Below, one piece after another: positions 6,879 to 13,818 of a stretch of DNA of 31,361 nt. The DNA lies in IMG/VR virus record IMGVR_UViG_3300025280_000108, positions 1 to 31,361 of that record. One strand, given 5' to 3'. The DNA comes from a virus. Below the pieces are notes generated by a model. It had not been told where the DNA came from. It did not search any database and saw nothing but the letters and a program-made list of their open reading frames with translations. Every line of letters starts with the position of its first letter. The first letter of the stretch is position 1. The translations under genes and the position numbers were made by a program.

Positions 6879-7199
6879 ATGCAAGCCATCAAACAAGCCA
6901 AGGACTTCACCGGGTACATGATACTAAAGCACACCTGCGGAGCGATAAGCCGGGTGTATGTAGGCCCCTGGTACTTCAAGGGCTACGCCGCCGACGGTCG
7001 CACCCCAGCCGACCTTGATGCGACGATAACTTGCGCTTGTGGGAAGCAACTAAAAATAGAGCATGGCCGGGCCTTATATGGCCGGTATGTAACCACCACG
7101 ATCTGCTCCGATAAATGCACCGGAGCCAGCGGGCCATCCTGCGATTGCCAGTGTGGCGGCATGAACCACGGCGGCAAATACAGCAACGATGTGAAATAG
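6879..7199 (+). CDS. Small Cys-rich protein with a C-terminal CxCxCGGxNHG motif
   Basis: The 106-residue protein starts behind GAAAGGAG. It contains HTCG (about 18-21), ITCACGK (about 50-56) and a dense C-terminal cluster CSDKC...CDCQCGG followed by NHG (about 76-97). The spacing C-x3-C-x6-C-x-C-x-CGG-x-NHG is a motif I recall from small phage proteins of unknown role. It probably binds one or two zinc ions. It is the first gene behind the 6805 promoter and is followed by two hairpins and then the helicase-methylase gene. Confidence 0.8.
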   Translation: MQAIKQAKDFTGYMILKHTCGAISRVYVGPWYFKGYAADGRTPADLDATITCACGKQLKIEHGRALYGRYVTTTICSDKCTGASGPSCDCQCGGMNHGGKYSNDVK

Positions 7200-7203
7200 T
7201 GAG

Positions 7204-7253
7204 GGGCCTGGCCGAAGCCAGGCCCAACGCCAGGGCTGGTCCCAAGGCCAGCC
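7204..7253 (+). terminator. Two tandem GC-rich hairpins after the Cys-rich gene
   Basis: The first has perfect 9-bp arms GGGCCTGGC (7204-7212) and GCCAGGCCC (7217-7225) with a CGAA loop. The second has arms GGCTGG (7234-7239) and CCAGCC (7248-7253). Neither is followed by a T-run, so a full intrinsic stop is unlikely. They may attenuate or shield mRNA between the 6879 gene and the helicase-methylase gene. Confidence 0.45.
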
Positions 7254-7299
7254 AATATAAGCGAGAAGGTATAGACAATGGCTCAATATAAAGTGTTAT

Positions 7300-7395
7300 G
7301 TGGCTGCGGCCACGAATGCTTACCTCATGGAGGCGCTCAAGGTCTCCAAGGAGGACCTAATGCGGGAGCCCGATCCGGAGGAGGTATCGGCATGA
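7300..7395 (+). CDS. Possible very short ORF coupled to the helicase-methylase start
   Basis: A 31-codon frame from GTG 7300 (or 22 codons from ATG 7327) ends at a TGA that overlaps the ATG of the next gene (ATGA). The sequence from Met 7327 (MEALKVSKEDLMREPDPEEV) has a normal protein composition, whereas the other frame across the same DNA gives a Gly-rich, unlikely peptide. This supports moving the downstream start to 7392. Whether the peptide itself is real is uncertain; it could be a translational coupling leader. Confidence 0.35.
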   Translation: MAAATNAYLMEALKVSKEDLMREPDPEEVSA

Positions 7396-9515
7396 CTACG
7401 GCGGTAGACCTATTCCCTTTCCAGGATGCTATCAGTCAATGGGCAGTCAACAAAGGACGGGCGGCTATATTCGCTGATACAGGGTTGGGGAAAACTCGGA
7501 TGCAGCTTACATGGGCAGAGGCGATGGCAGGGCGCACGATCATCCTTGCTCCGTTGGCTGTGGCCTTACAGACAGAACGGGAGGCGCAGCTTATTGGCGT
7601 TGATGCTGGCTATGCCAGGCATCCCGACCAGGTCTCGGCCAGGGTGACTATTGCAAACTATGAAATGGTGGACAGGTTTAACCCCCAAGATTATCAAGCC
7701 GTGGTGCTGGACGAGTCTTCCATTTTAAAAAATGTTGACGCCAAGACTCGGGGTAAATTAACGGGGTTATTTGCCCAGACACCCTATCGCCTCTGTTGCA
7801 CAGCAACTCCATCACCCAATGATATCGCTGAGTTGACCAACCACGCCGAATTCCTTGGCATCATGCGCCGGACAGACGTACTCGCCAAGTTCTTTGTCCA
7901 TGATGATGATGGGTGGAGGCTCAAGGGCCATGCTCAGGAATCATTCTGGGAGTGGGTATCGACGTGGGCGATGGCTTTGCAGCGGCCATCGGATCTAGGA
8001 TATACCGATGATGGTTATGACCTCCCGTCCCTCAACATTCATCATGTAGAAGTAGAGGGTGAAGCGGCTGCCTATGCCCAAGCAACGGGGCAGCTATTCG
8101 CCACCGAACTGAGGGGGTTACATGGCCGTCTAGCGGCCCGAAAGACGACGGTCGAACAGAGGGCGCAAAAGGCCATAGACCTTATCTCTGAACATCCCGA
8201 CGATCAATGGCTAGTGTGGTGTGGATTGAACGAAGAAGGACGGCTACTCAAACGATATTTATCCTCTGCCACTCTGATAGAAGGTGCACATTCTTTCGAT
8301 ACTAAAATGGACGCCGCCCGCCAGTTCGCCGATGGAGGGCTAGGTGTCCTCATTAGCAAGCCGTCGATTATGGGGTTCGGCATGAATTTCCAGAAGGCGC
8401 ACCGCATGATCTTCCTCGGTATCAATGACAGTTTCGAGACTTACTACCAGGCGATCCGGCGATGCTGGCGATTCGGTCAACAAGAGGCCGTTGATGTATA
8501 TACCATCATGTCAGACCTGGAGCGGCCGGTTTGGGATAATGTCCAACGCAAGGCAAAAGAACATGAGGGGATGGTGCAAAAAATGATGGGATTTATGTCG
8601 GACTTTGGCAAAGCCGCCCTGCATGGTGCCATCGTCGACCATGAGAGGATGCCAGACGACACGGCCTCCGGACAGGGATGGACATTGCACCGGGGCGACT
8701 CGACCGCCGTTCTTCCCACTTTGGAGCCCGATAGCGTTGATCTGACAGTATTCAGCCCGCCCTTTCTCAGTTTGTTCGTTTACAGCGATGATGACCGAGA
8801 CCTGGGGAATAGTGATTCCGAGAATGTGTTCATGGAGCGGTTCCGGCCCATCGTCGCTGAACTCCTGCGGGTCACCAAGCCTGGCCGCCTGGCCGTGGTC
8901 CATGTGGCCCAGGTGGCGGCGACATTAGCCCATGATGGTTTCATAGGGATCAAGGATTTTCGGGGTGCCGTCATCAAGTTGTTTATCGAGGAGCAGTTCC
9001 ACTATCATGGTGATGTCACCATCGATAAGAATCCCCAAGCCCAAGCCATCCGCACCCACGCCAAAGCCTTGCTATTCAAGCAGCTCCGCAAGGACGCATC
9101 ATGGCTACGTCCTGGACTGGCAGACTATATGTTGCTGTTCCGTAAGCCTGGCGAGCCAGCGATACCCATCCAGCCCGATATCTCCAATGAGGAATGGATC
9201 GAATGGGCGCACCCCGTCTGGTATGGCATGAGAGAAACGGACACGCTAAATGTCGCCCTGGCCCGAGCGGAACGGGATGAACGCCATATCTGCCCCCTTC
9301 AGCTACCTGTTATCGAGCGATGTATCCGACTCTGGAGCAATCCTGGCGATGTTGTGTTGAGCCCCTTCGCCGGGATCGGTTCCGAAGGCTACGTAGCGTT
9401 ACAACAAAAAAGACGGTTTGTAGGGGTAGAGCTAAAGGATTCATACTATCGGGTCGCTTGCCGTAACCTGGACCATGCTGCGACGACCCGACAGGGCCAG
9501 ATGGAGATGGTATGA
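7392..9515 (+). CDS. SNF2-like helicase/translocase fused to a DNA methyltransferase
   Basis: The 707-residue protein starts at ATG 7392 behind GGAGGAGGT; an in-frame ATG at 7278 would add 38 Gly-rich residues. Residues about 5-400 form a superfamily 2 helicase: FPFQ near the start, Walker A ADTGLGKT (28-35), motif II DESS (107-110), TATPSPND, and a C-terminal RecA-like lobe with AIRRCWRFGQ (motif VI). Residues from about 428 form an N4/N6 methylase: HRGDS, FSPPF (about 453-457, motif IV) and a motif I-like SPFAGIGSEG (about 657). SPP-type motif IV is often seen in N4-cytosine enzymes, but specificity cannot be told. No nuclease domain is visible. The fusion may couple translocation with modification. 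The gene is more G+C-rich than its downstream neighbours. Confidence 0.92.
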   Translation: MTTAVDLFPFQDAISQWAVNKGRAAIFADTGLGKTRMQLTWAEAMAGRTIILAPLAVALQTEREAQLIGVDAGYARHPDQVSARVTIANYEMVDRFNPQDYQAVVLDESSILKNVDAKTRGKLTGLFAQTPYRLCCTATPSPNDIAELTNHAEFLGIMRRTDVLAKFFVHDDDGWRLKGHAQESFWEWVSTWAMALQRPSDLGYTDDGYDLPSLNIHHVEVEGEAAAYAQATGQLFATELRGLHGRLAARKTTVEQRAQKAIDLISEHPDDQWLVWCGLNEEGRLLKRYLSSATLIEGAHSFDTKMDAARQFADGGLGVLISKPSIMGFGMNFQKAHRMIFLGINDSFETYYQAIRRCWRFGQQEAVDVYTIMSDLERPVWDNVQRKAKEHEGMVQKMMGFMSDFGKAALHGAIVDHERMPDDTASGQGWTLHRGDSTAVLPTLEPDSVDLTVFSPPFLSLFVYSDDDRDLGNSDSENVFMERFRPIVAELLRVTKPGRLAVVHVAQVAATLAHDGFIGIKDFRGAVIKLFIEEQFHYHGDVTIDKNPQAQAIRTHAKALLFKQLRKDASWLRPGLADYMLLFRKPGEPAIPIQPDISNEEWIEWAHPVWYGMRETDTLNVALARAERDERHICPLQLPVIERCIRLWSNPGDVVLSPFAGIGSEGYVALQQKRRFVGVELKDSYYRVACRNLDHAATTRQGQMEMV

Positions 9516-9709
9516 GTCGCCCCCTCCGCCGTGGGGTCATGGACTCCGCCTGGAGGGAGATCACCCGCCCGATCTGGGAGACACACCTCCAGGAGGCGGA
9601 GACCGAGGGGAATGAGGGCCGGGCTGCATATGCCCGGTGGGGTCTTCACGCAGGCGGGGGCAGGAGTAAAAACAAACCTCCTCTTCTTCAACAAGGGAAG
9701 CCACACTGA
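9512..9709 (+). pseudogene. 5' end of a phage gene, apparently cut by the HsdM fragment
   Basis: The frame starts at an ATG overlapping the stop of the helicase-methylase gene (ATGA). The first ~40 codons (MSRPLRRGVMDSAWREITRP onward) read like a normal charged protein. From about 9625 the same DNA encodes HsdM in the +1 frame, and this frame becomes Gly/Lys/Pro-rich and stops at 9709. I infer that an original downstream gene was truncated by insertion of the hsdM segment. A genuine 65-residue protein remains possible. Confidence 0.45.
9619..9637. repeat. Short inverted repeat at the hsdM junction
   Basis: Arms CCGGGC (9619-9624) and GCCCGG (9632-9637) flank TGCATAT exactly where the phage-like frame ends and the HsdM similarity begins. 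It may have promoted the recombination that joined them, or only be a small hairpin over the ATG at 9630. Confidence 0.4.
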
Positions 9710-9995
9710 GAAGATTTGGTACTATGACCTATCTGACCTGAAGGTCGCTAAACGGAAGCCCTTGGCCGCATCTCACTTCGATGAGTTCTTCAAACTGCTG
9801 CCGGGGCGAGAAGAAAGTGAGAACAGCTGGACGGTTACGAGGGCGGAGATAGAAGCAAAGAACTACGACCTAAAGGCAGTCAACCCCAACAGGAAAGAAG
9901 AAGTAGATACTCGTACCCCAGAAGAACTCCTAGACATCATCGAACAGAAGGGTACTGAGATACAGGAAGCGTTGGCGATGCTGAGGGGATTATAA
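9630..9995 (+). pseudogene. hsdM: C-terminal fragment of a type I restriction-modification HsdM subunit
   Basis: The 121 codons from ATG 9630 match the end of HsdM in pattern: PGGVFTQAGAGVKTNLLFF, then KIWYYDLSDLKV, HFDEFFKLLPGR, ENSWTV and KNYDLKAVNPNRKEE, ending in a coiled-coil tail. Known HsdM proteins are about 500 residues with the catalytic NPPF motif well before this segment, so this fragment cannot methylate DNA. No hsdS or hsdR follows. The frame is intact and GAGG lies upstream, so a short protein could still be made and might interfere with host HsdM/HsdS assembly. That idea is speculation. Confidence 0.8.
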
Positions 9996-10006
9996 AATAA
10001 TTATAT

Positions 10007-10073
10007 TTAGGTTCTATTTCCCTATAGGAAGACTTTGCTGGAGGTCAACCAAGAGAATGTGGATAGAACCTAA
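10007..10073. repeat. 11-bp inverted repeat downstream of the hsdM fragment
   Basis: TTAGGTTCTAT (10007-10017) and ATAGAACCTAA (10063-10073) are perfect inverted copies 45 bp apart in an otherwise gene-free stretch (9996-10115). It may be a hairpin, a recombination scar or the edge of the imported hsdM segment. Confidence 0.5.
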
Positions 10074-10138
10074 CGCCTAGGAGTCAAGCCTGCAGTTAAT
10101 GAGAGGGAATACCACATGCGTATAGAGGAGTTAACGAC

Positions 10139-10348
10139 ATGGATGTTCTACATTGGGCTTGGATGCAGACTGACCGAACGACCGGATCATCAAGACCGGT
10201 GGACGAGACGGCGGTTAGAATGGCAATAATCGATTACACCCATGACATTGACCGTGCCATCGAACTCGGATATCAAGGTGAGAATTTGGAGACTTCCAAC
10301 AGTTTTTATCGATACGAGGGCAAGCAAGCAAACCGGAGTGTTGAGTAA
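10139..10348 (+). CDS. Small protein of unknown function
   Basis: The 69-residue frame starts behind GAGGAG. It has an aromatic N-terminus (MDVLHWAWMQTDRTTG) and a mixed polar C-terminus. A competing frame, ATG 10116 to 10229 (37 residues, starting MRIEELTTWMFYIGLG, also with a GAGAGGG ribosome site), overlaps it completely. Only one is likely real, and I prefer the longer. No family recognised. The stop lies exactly before the -35 of the 10349 promoter. Confidence 0.5.
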   Translation: MDVLHWAWMQTDRTTGSSRPVDETAVRMAIIDYTHDIDRAIELGYQGENLETSNSFYRYEGKQANRSVE

Positions 10349-10377
10349 TTGCATTATATACACTGTTAGTGTACAAT
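10349..10377 (+). promoter_or_regulatory. Third rightward promoter with embedded operator
   Basis: TTGCAT (10349-10354), a 17-bp spacer and TACAAT (10372-10377). Palindrome ACACTGTTAGTGT (10360-10372) ends on the first base of the -10, as at the other four promoters. The -35 is the same TTGCAT as at the 529 promoter, so these two may be weaker than the two with TTGACA. It drives genes from 10411. Confidence 0.8.
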
Positions 10378-10410
10378 AGTAGAGAAGAAAGACGTTAGGA
10401 GGATGAAAGG

Positions 10411-11049
10411 ATGATGTTACAGCAACGGGACATATCAATGGAGATGGAACTACGTGGCATTACGCAAAAAAAGACTAAGGCTGATAAATCCTATGCCGAT
10501 GTCGAGATACAGTTAGACCCTGTATACCGCCGAAAATACCCCGAAACCCTTAAATGCTGGGACTGGGACATGGTGGCGCACCTCGTGGATCAGGCTGGTA
10601 CTCGGCAGACATTTCACCTCAGTCCAGCAAAGTTAAAAACTAATCAAGACGGTTCTGTTAAAGACGACGATGGTCAGTGGGGAAGTTACGACTGGAAAAT
10701 CATCGGTGTTGGTGACGGTGATGGTCTACCAGCCTTGGATGTGCCAGTGTACCAACCGCAGACCAAATGGCATGACGAGCCGTCCGACGATTCCAAGCCC
10801 ATTTACGCCAACAATCTTGGCGATACGTGGTTGCGCAAGGATCGCTCAATTGAAAGTCAGACTGCCATGTATCAGGCGATAGATTCAGCCAAGTTCCTAA
10901 CTAAGGAAGCTGCCAATGTCCGAGATACAGTGTTTGAGCAAATCGATGGAGAGCTAATTGTTCACATTGACAAGTTTACCGACATAGTGAAGATGTTGCA
11001 TCCGGTGTATGTACAAATGATCCGAGAGGAACGGCCTGACAATTGCTGA
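10411..11049 (+). CDS. Unknown early protein, possibly an OB-fold single-strand-binding type
   Basis: The 212-residue product follows AGGAGG and is first behind the 10349 promoter. The N-terminal half is strand-rich with alternating charges (GITQKKTKADKSYADVEIQL; CWDWDMVAHLVDQAG; DWKIIGVGDGDG), compatible with an OB fold. The middle is acidic and Pro-rich. The C-terminal 70 residues are helical (TAMYQAIDSAKFLTKEAANV; FTDIVKMLHPVYVQMI). A ssDNA-binding role is a guess from pattern and context. The stop overlaps the next ATG (TGATG). Confidence 0.75.
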   Translation: MMLQQRDISMEMELRGITQKKTKADKSYADVEIQLDPVYRRKYPETLKCWDWDMVAHLVDQAGTRQTFHLSPAKLKTNQDGSVKDDDGQWGSYDWKIIGVGDGDGLPALDVPVYQPQTKWHDEPSDDSKPIYANNLGDTWLRKDRSIESQTAMYQAIDSAKFLTKEAANVRDTVFEQIDGELIVHIDKFTDIVKMLHPVYVQMIREERPDNC

Positions 11050-11192
11050 TGTTGTGGACGAAATGTTGGCATTGTAAATCGGATAAACTTAAAGTTGCCG
11101 ATGGCTCACACATGGTGCTGGAATGTACTATGTGTAGAGCCATCATGGTTGGTGTTATTGCCAACCATCCCAACACCAAACAACGAAATTAA
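11049..11192 (+). CDS. Short zinc-ribbon protein (47 residues)
   Basis: The frame starts at an ATG overlapping the previous stop by one base. It has CWHC (6-9) and CTMC (26-29) separated by 16 residues, including a strand KLKVADGSHMVLE, which is a minimal two-knuckle zinc ribbon. The stop TAA is followed directly by AGGAGG of the next gene. Tight coupling on both sides supports it as a real gene despite its size. Confidence 0.7.
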   Translation: MLWTKCWHCKSDKLKVADGSHMVLECTMCRAIMVGVIANHPNTKQRN

Positions 11193-11203
11193 GGAGGCTC
11201 AAC

Positions 11204-11962
11204 GTGCCGGTGTTTTATGACCGTGGAGGAAACCCGATCTCGCTGACGAGTTGGACACATAAACTCAACGATCCCGATTACTGTGTCATTGATATCACTG
11301 AGTTTGATGACGATCACTCCACCAAAATAATCACTCGATGGACTGGCATTGATCTCGGCATTGTGCCAGCGGAAGATGCTAATCCGAGTCGACATCTTAT
11401 CTACCAAACTGTGTTGTCGGATGCTCGTGATAACAATATCGTTTATGTCCAGCCCTGGGAAACCGAACGCGCTGCACAACTGGGTCATCAAGCAGCATCC
11501 CAAGCATTTACCGATGGACATATTCTGAGTTGCAGCGAACCGCTATCGGTGGCAGCAGAGCAATTAAGTGACGTTGAAAATACAGTTGTTGAACCGTTAG
11601 CAGTCGAAACTGTTGTTGAAGAAGCCTTACCAGTGCCAGTGCCAATTTTACCATCTGTTGCCGTGAGCGATGATCCGAACCGTGTGGTTCTTGACCACAC
11701 GCCAGCTATAGCGTCCGAACCCGTGGTACAAATGCAGCCATCAATGGCAGCAGGAGCCGTAGCAGACTATGTGGACGAAAATCGTGTCGTCATTGCGACT
11801 CCCGAAGGACAGCAAGTGGAACTACCTGGTACGCATCCCAGAGATCATGTTGAAATTAGACCTCATGCGTTCCACCATCCGGAAGGCGGTATCTTTGACG
11901 GGGCTGGTGCGCCCCTCTGTTCGCATTGTTGGAATCCTGAAGCATTACATCCCCCTATGTGA
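11204..11962 (+). CDS. Unknown acidic protein with Pro/Val-rich linker and C-terminal CxxC
   Basis: The 252-residue protein starts at GTG 11204 behind AAGGAGG. Residues about 1-100 look globular (MPVFYDRGGNPISLTSW; YCVIDITEFDDDHSTKIITR). Residues about 110-190 are a low-complexity Val/Pro/Glu/Ala linker. The end is globular again (about 200-252) and finishes with APLCSHCWNPEALHPP, one CxxC plus His residues. Two domains on a flexible tether suggest a scaffold or interaction protein, with no family recognised. Its stop overlaps the next GTG start (GTGA). Confidence 0.72.
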   Translation: MPVFYDRGGNPISLTSWTHKLNDPDYCVIDITEFDDDHSTKIITRWTGIDLGIVPAEDANPSRHLIYQTVLSDARDNNIVYVQPWETERAAQLGHQAASQAFTDGHILSCSEPLSVAAEQLSDVENTVVEPLAVETVVEEALPVPVPILPSVAVSDDPNRVVLDHTPAIASEPVVQMQPSMAAGAVADYVDENRVVIATPEGQQVELPGTHPRDHVEIRPHAFHHPEGGIFDGAGAPLCSHCWNPEALHPPM

Positions 11963-12228
11963 TCCGTGTGTCAGAATACCAACAACTTCAACAAGTTTAC
12001 ACTGAGGCGTTGAAAATACGGGATGCACTTATAGATAAGTCTCTACATATTGAGACGGATCAGGACATGAGGAACAATATGATGATAGTTTTGTCCCATT
12101 ATTTACTCTCAGGAGTAAATGAAGAAAATGTACCTCGAAAAATTGTGTTTGCCCAACGAAACGTGATTGATGCGGATCATGATCTGATGAAAGCAACAAC
12201 GGAGCAATCGGAGGGAGTGACAAAGTAA
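11959..12228 (+). CDS. Small helical protein of unknown function
   Basis: The 89-residue product starts at a GTG overlapping the previous stop. It is mainly helical (VSEYQQLQQVYTEALKIRDA; MRNNMMIVLSHYLLSG) with an acidic, Thr/Glu-rich C-terminus. Its stop overlaps the next ATG (TAATG). There is no recognised motif. Position in a tightly coupled run of short early genes supports expression. Confidence 0.65.
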   Translation: MIRVSEYQQLQQVYTEALKIRDALIDKSLHIETDQDMRNNMMIVLSHYLLSGVNEENVPRKIVFAQRNVIDADHDLMKATTEQSEGVTK

Positions 12229-12473
12229 TGGAACAGAATGTTGATCTTAGTAGTAGCGTTGAGATTGCCAAAACATCAAGCTATGTAGTTGCGAACGAAT
12301 TATTAGCGCACGGTTACAAATGGAGGTTCATTATCAATCGGAGTGAGGAGTCAAAACGTAGTGACGGTCAAACCTATCTACGCAAATGGTCGGAGTTTGT
12401 ACTCTCACGCTCGGCTGATGTGGAGAAATATGATCCTCCACGTCGGACACCCTATCAGCAATCCCGTGATTAA
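12228..12473 (+). CDS. Small basic protein of unknown function
   Basis: The 81-residue frame is coupled to the previous stop. It has a helix (about 10-26, IAKTSSYVVANELLAHG), a short strand pair (YKWRFIINRSEESKRSDGQT) and a basic/aromatic C-terminus with PPRRTPYQQS. No family is recognised. It lies 15 bases before the PAPS-reductase-like gene and shares its transcript. Confidence 0.65.
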   Translation: MEQNVDLSSSVEIAKTSSYVVANELLAHGYKWRFIINRSEESKRSDGQTYLRKWSEFVLSRSADVEKYDPPRRTPYQQSRD

Positions 12474-12488
12474 GGAGAGTAAAGGGAG

Positions 12489-13346
12489 ATGACAATTCAA
12501 GCACGATTCAGTAAAATCGATACCCCTGTTGAAGACATGGTAGAGGAAGCACTGAGCATCCTGATGAAAGCAAAGGAACTCTATAAGCCAGTGAAGACCT
12601 TTGTGCTTACGTCTGGTGGTAATGATTCAACCACGCTAATGCACCTAATCAATCCATACGTGGATGCTGCCGTTCATATAAAGACAGGGATCGGCATACC
12701 TGAGACATCGGAGTTCGTCCGAGAGGTGACGGCATCATTTGGGCTAGACCTCATTGAACTGGTAACGCCTCCAGAGGTATATAGGGACATTGTATTGCGT
12801 GATAAGGCTAATTTCTATGGATTCCCAGGCCCATATATGCACAACATTACTTACAATAGGCTCAAGAGAGATCGGCTCAGTGATTTGCAAAAGGACTACT
12901 CCAAGCGAGGTGAGCGGTTGCTCTTGGTAAGCGGTGTTCGTTCTAATGAATCAGAGAGACGCATGGTAAACATTGGGAACGCTGAACACCAACCCCCAGA
13001 TAGACAACTTGTACGATGCGCTTGGGTGCAACCCATCGTCCACTGGACAACCTTTGAGATGAATAAGTACCGATCAGCCCTTGAAGTACCTAGAAGCCCT
13101 GTTGCAGACAAGATTCATAAATCTGGTGAATGTCTTTGCGGGGCTTTCGCTCGCCCAGATGAACTGAAGGAGATTGAGTTCTGGTATCCAGAGACAGCAG
13201 CCTATATTAAATCAATGGAAGCAGAGGCACTTGCCATGGGTAAGAAGTTCCCATATTGGGGACATAGAATTGGAACGAAACCAAAGGCAACAGGGCCACT
13301 TTGCTCAGATTGCCTATTCAACATGGACGATATACCACAACAATGA
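12489..13346 (+). CDS. PAPS-reductase/DndC-like ATP-pyrophosphatase
   Basis: The 285-residue protein belongs to the N-type ATP pyrophosphatase (PP-loop) group. It has the PP-loop SGGNDS (42-47) and GVRSNESERR (149-158). Two Cys pairs follow, CLC (215-217) in KSGECLCGAF and CSDC (272-275), which could bind zinc or an Fe-S cluster. Members of this group reduce PAPS, or act in sulfur insertion into DNA or tRNA (DndC, TtcA). Phages often carry them with unknown substrate. No dndD/dndE-like partner is visible, so phosphorothioation is not established. GGAG lies upstream. Its stop overlaps a 20-codon ORF. Confidence 0.85.
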   Translation: MTIQARFSKIDTPVEDMVEEALSILMKAKELYKPVKTFVLTSGGNDSTTLMHLINPYVDAAVHIKTGIGIPETSEFVREVTASFGLDLIELVTPPEVYRDIVLRDKANFYGFPGPYMHNITYNRLKRDRLSDLQKDYSKRGERLLLVSGVRSNESERRMVNIGNAEHQPPDRQLVRCAWVQPIVHWTTFEMNKYRSALEVPRSPVADKIHKSGECLCGAFARPDELKEIEFWYPETAAYIKSMEAEALAMGKKFPYWGHRIGTKPKATGPLCSDCLFNMDDIPQQ

Positions 13347-13458
13347 CCACAACAATCACAACCGACCACAACGGTTATAAGATCGTGATAGAGGAGGTGG
13401 CGTGATGAGTAGCCTTATTACCTATATCGACCATACTAACCACAACGATGACCACAAC
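13334..13458 (+). repeat. Cluster of six ACCACAAC-type direct repeats
   Basis: ACCACAAC occurs at 13334, 13346, 13365, 13439 and 13451, and the variant ATCACAAC at 13355. The first four and last two are spaced 9-12 bp apart, about one helical turn. They cross from the end of the PP-loop gene through the 20-codon ORF into the next gene, so they are not explained by one protein repeat. They could be protein-binding sites or simple low-complexity coding. Confidence 0.45.
13343..13405 (+). CDS. Possible 20-residue coupled ORF
   Basis: ATG 13343 overlaps the stop of the PP-loop gene and the TGA at 13403-13405 overlaps the ATG of the next gene. The peptide (MTTTITTDHNGYKIVIEEVA) is short but has a strand-like end. 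AGGAGG of the next gene lies inside it. It may be only a coupling device between the two flanking genes. Confidence 0.35.
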   Translation: MTTTITTDHNGYKIVIEEVA

Positions 13459-13818
13459 GAAGGAGATCGCATGATACCCACGCAATCAGAATCGGCAGGT
13501 AACGCAGGTAGGCCACATATTGTTAGGTACTTAGAGACGGGGCAGGCAGGGTACATTCCTGCCAAGAAGCCTTGGATACAAGCTGCTAGACCCTGTTGTT
13601 GCCCTAATTGTGGAGCAGATGCACAATGTCATCTGTTGCGGATGGAACCGTGCAACGACGGTTGGTATTGCCAGCCATGCGGATGGACGCTCTTTGACCC
13701 TGGTATAGATGCAGACCGGCAGATCATCAGCAAAGCAGGCATCCATCAGAGAGCGAAACCAGGAGAGAGCAAATCGGATCAGGCAAAATCCGATAAATAC
13801 AAAGGAGAAAAATGCTGA
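13405..13818 (+). CDS. Zinc-ribbon protein of unknown function
   Basis: From ATG 13405 the product has 137 residues. A second in-frame ATG at 13471 also has a strong AAGGAG site and would give 115. The first 22 residues are His/Asn/Asp-rich. The centre has RPCCCPNCGADAQC (about 61-74) and WYCQPCGW (about 87-94), a four-Cys ribbon like those that bind DNA or RNA. The tail is Lys/Ser-rich and basic. No family recognised. The next gene starts inside its last codons. Confidence 0.7.
   Translation: MSSLITYIDHTNHNDDHNEGDRMIPTQSESAGNAGRPHIVRYLETGQAGYIPAKKPWIQAARPCCCPNCGADAQCHLLRMEPCNDGWYCQPCGWTLFDPGIDADRQIISKAGIHQRAKPGESKSDQAKSDKYKGEKC

Noticed and set aside
10116-10229. 37-codon frame MRIEELTTWMFYIGLG
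   Set aside because: It lies wholly inside the longer 10139-10348 frame, and only one of the two is likely real. The longer is preferred but the choice is uncertain.
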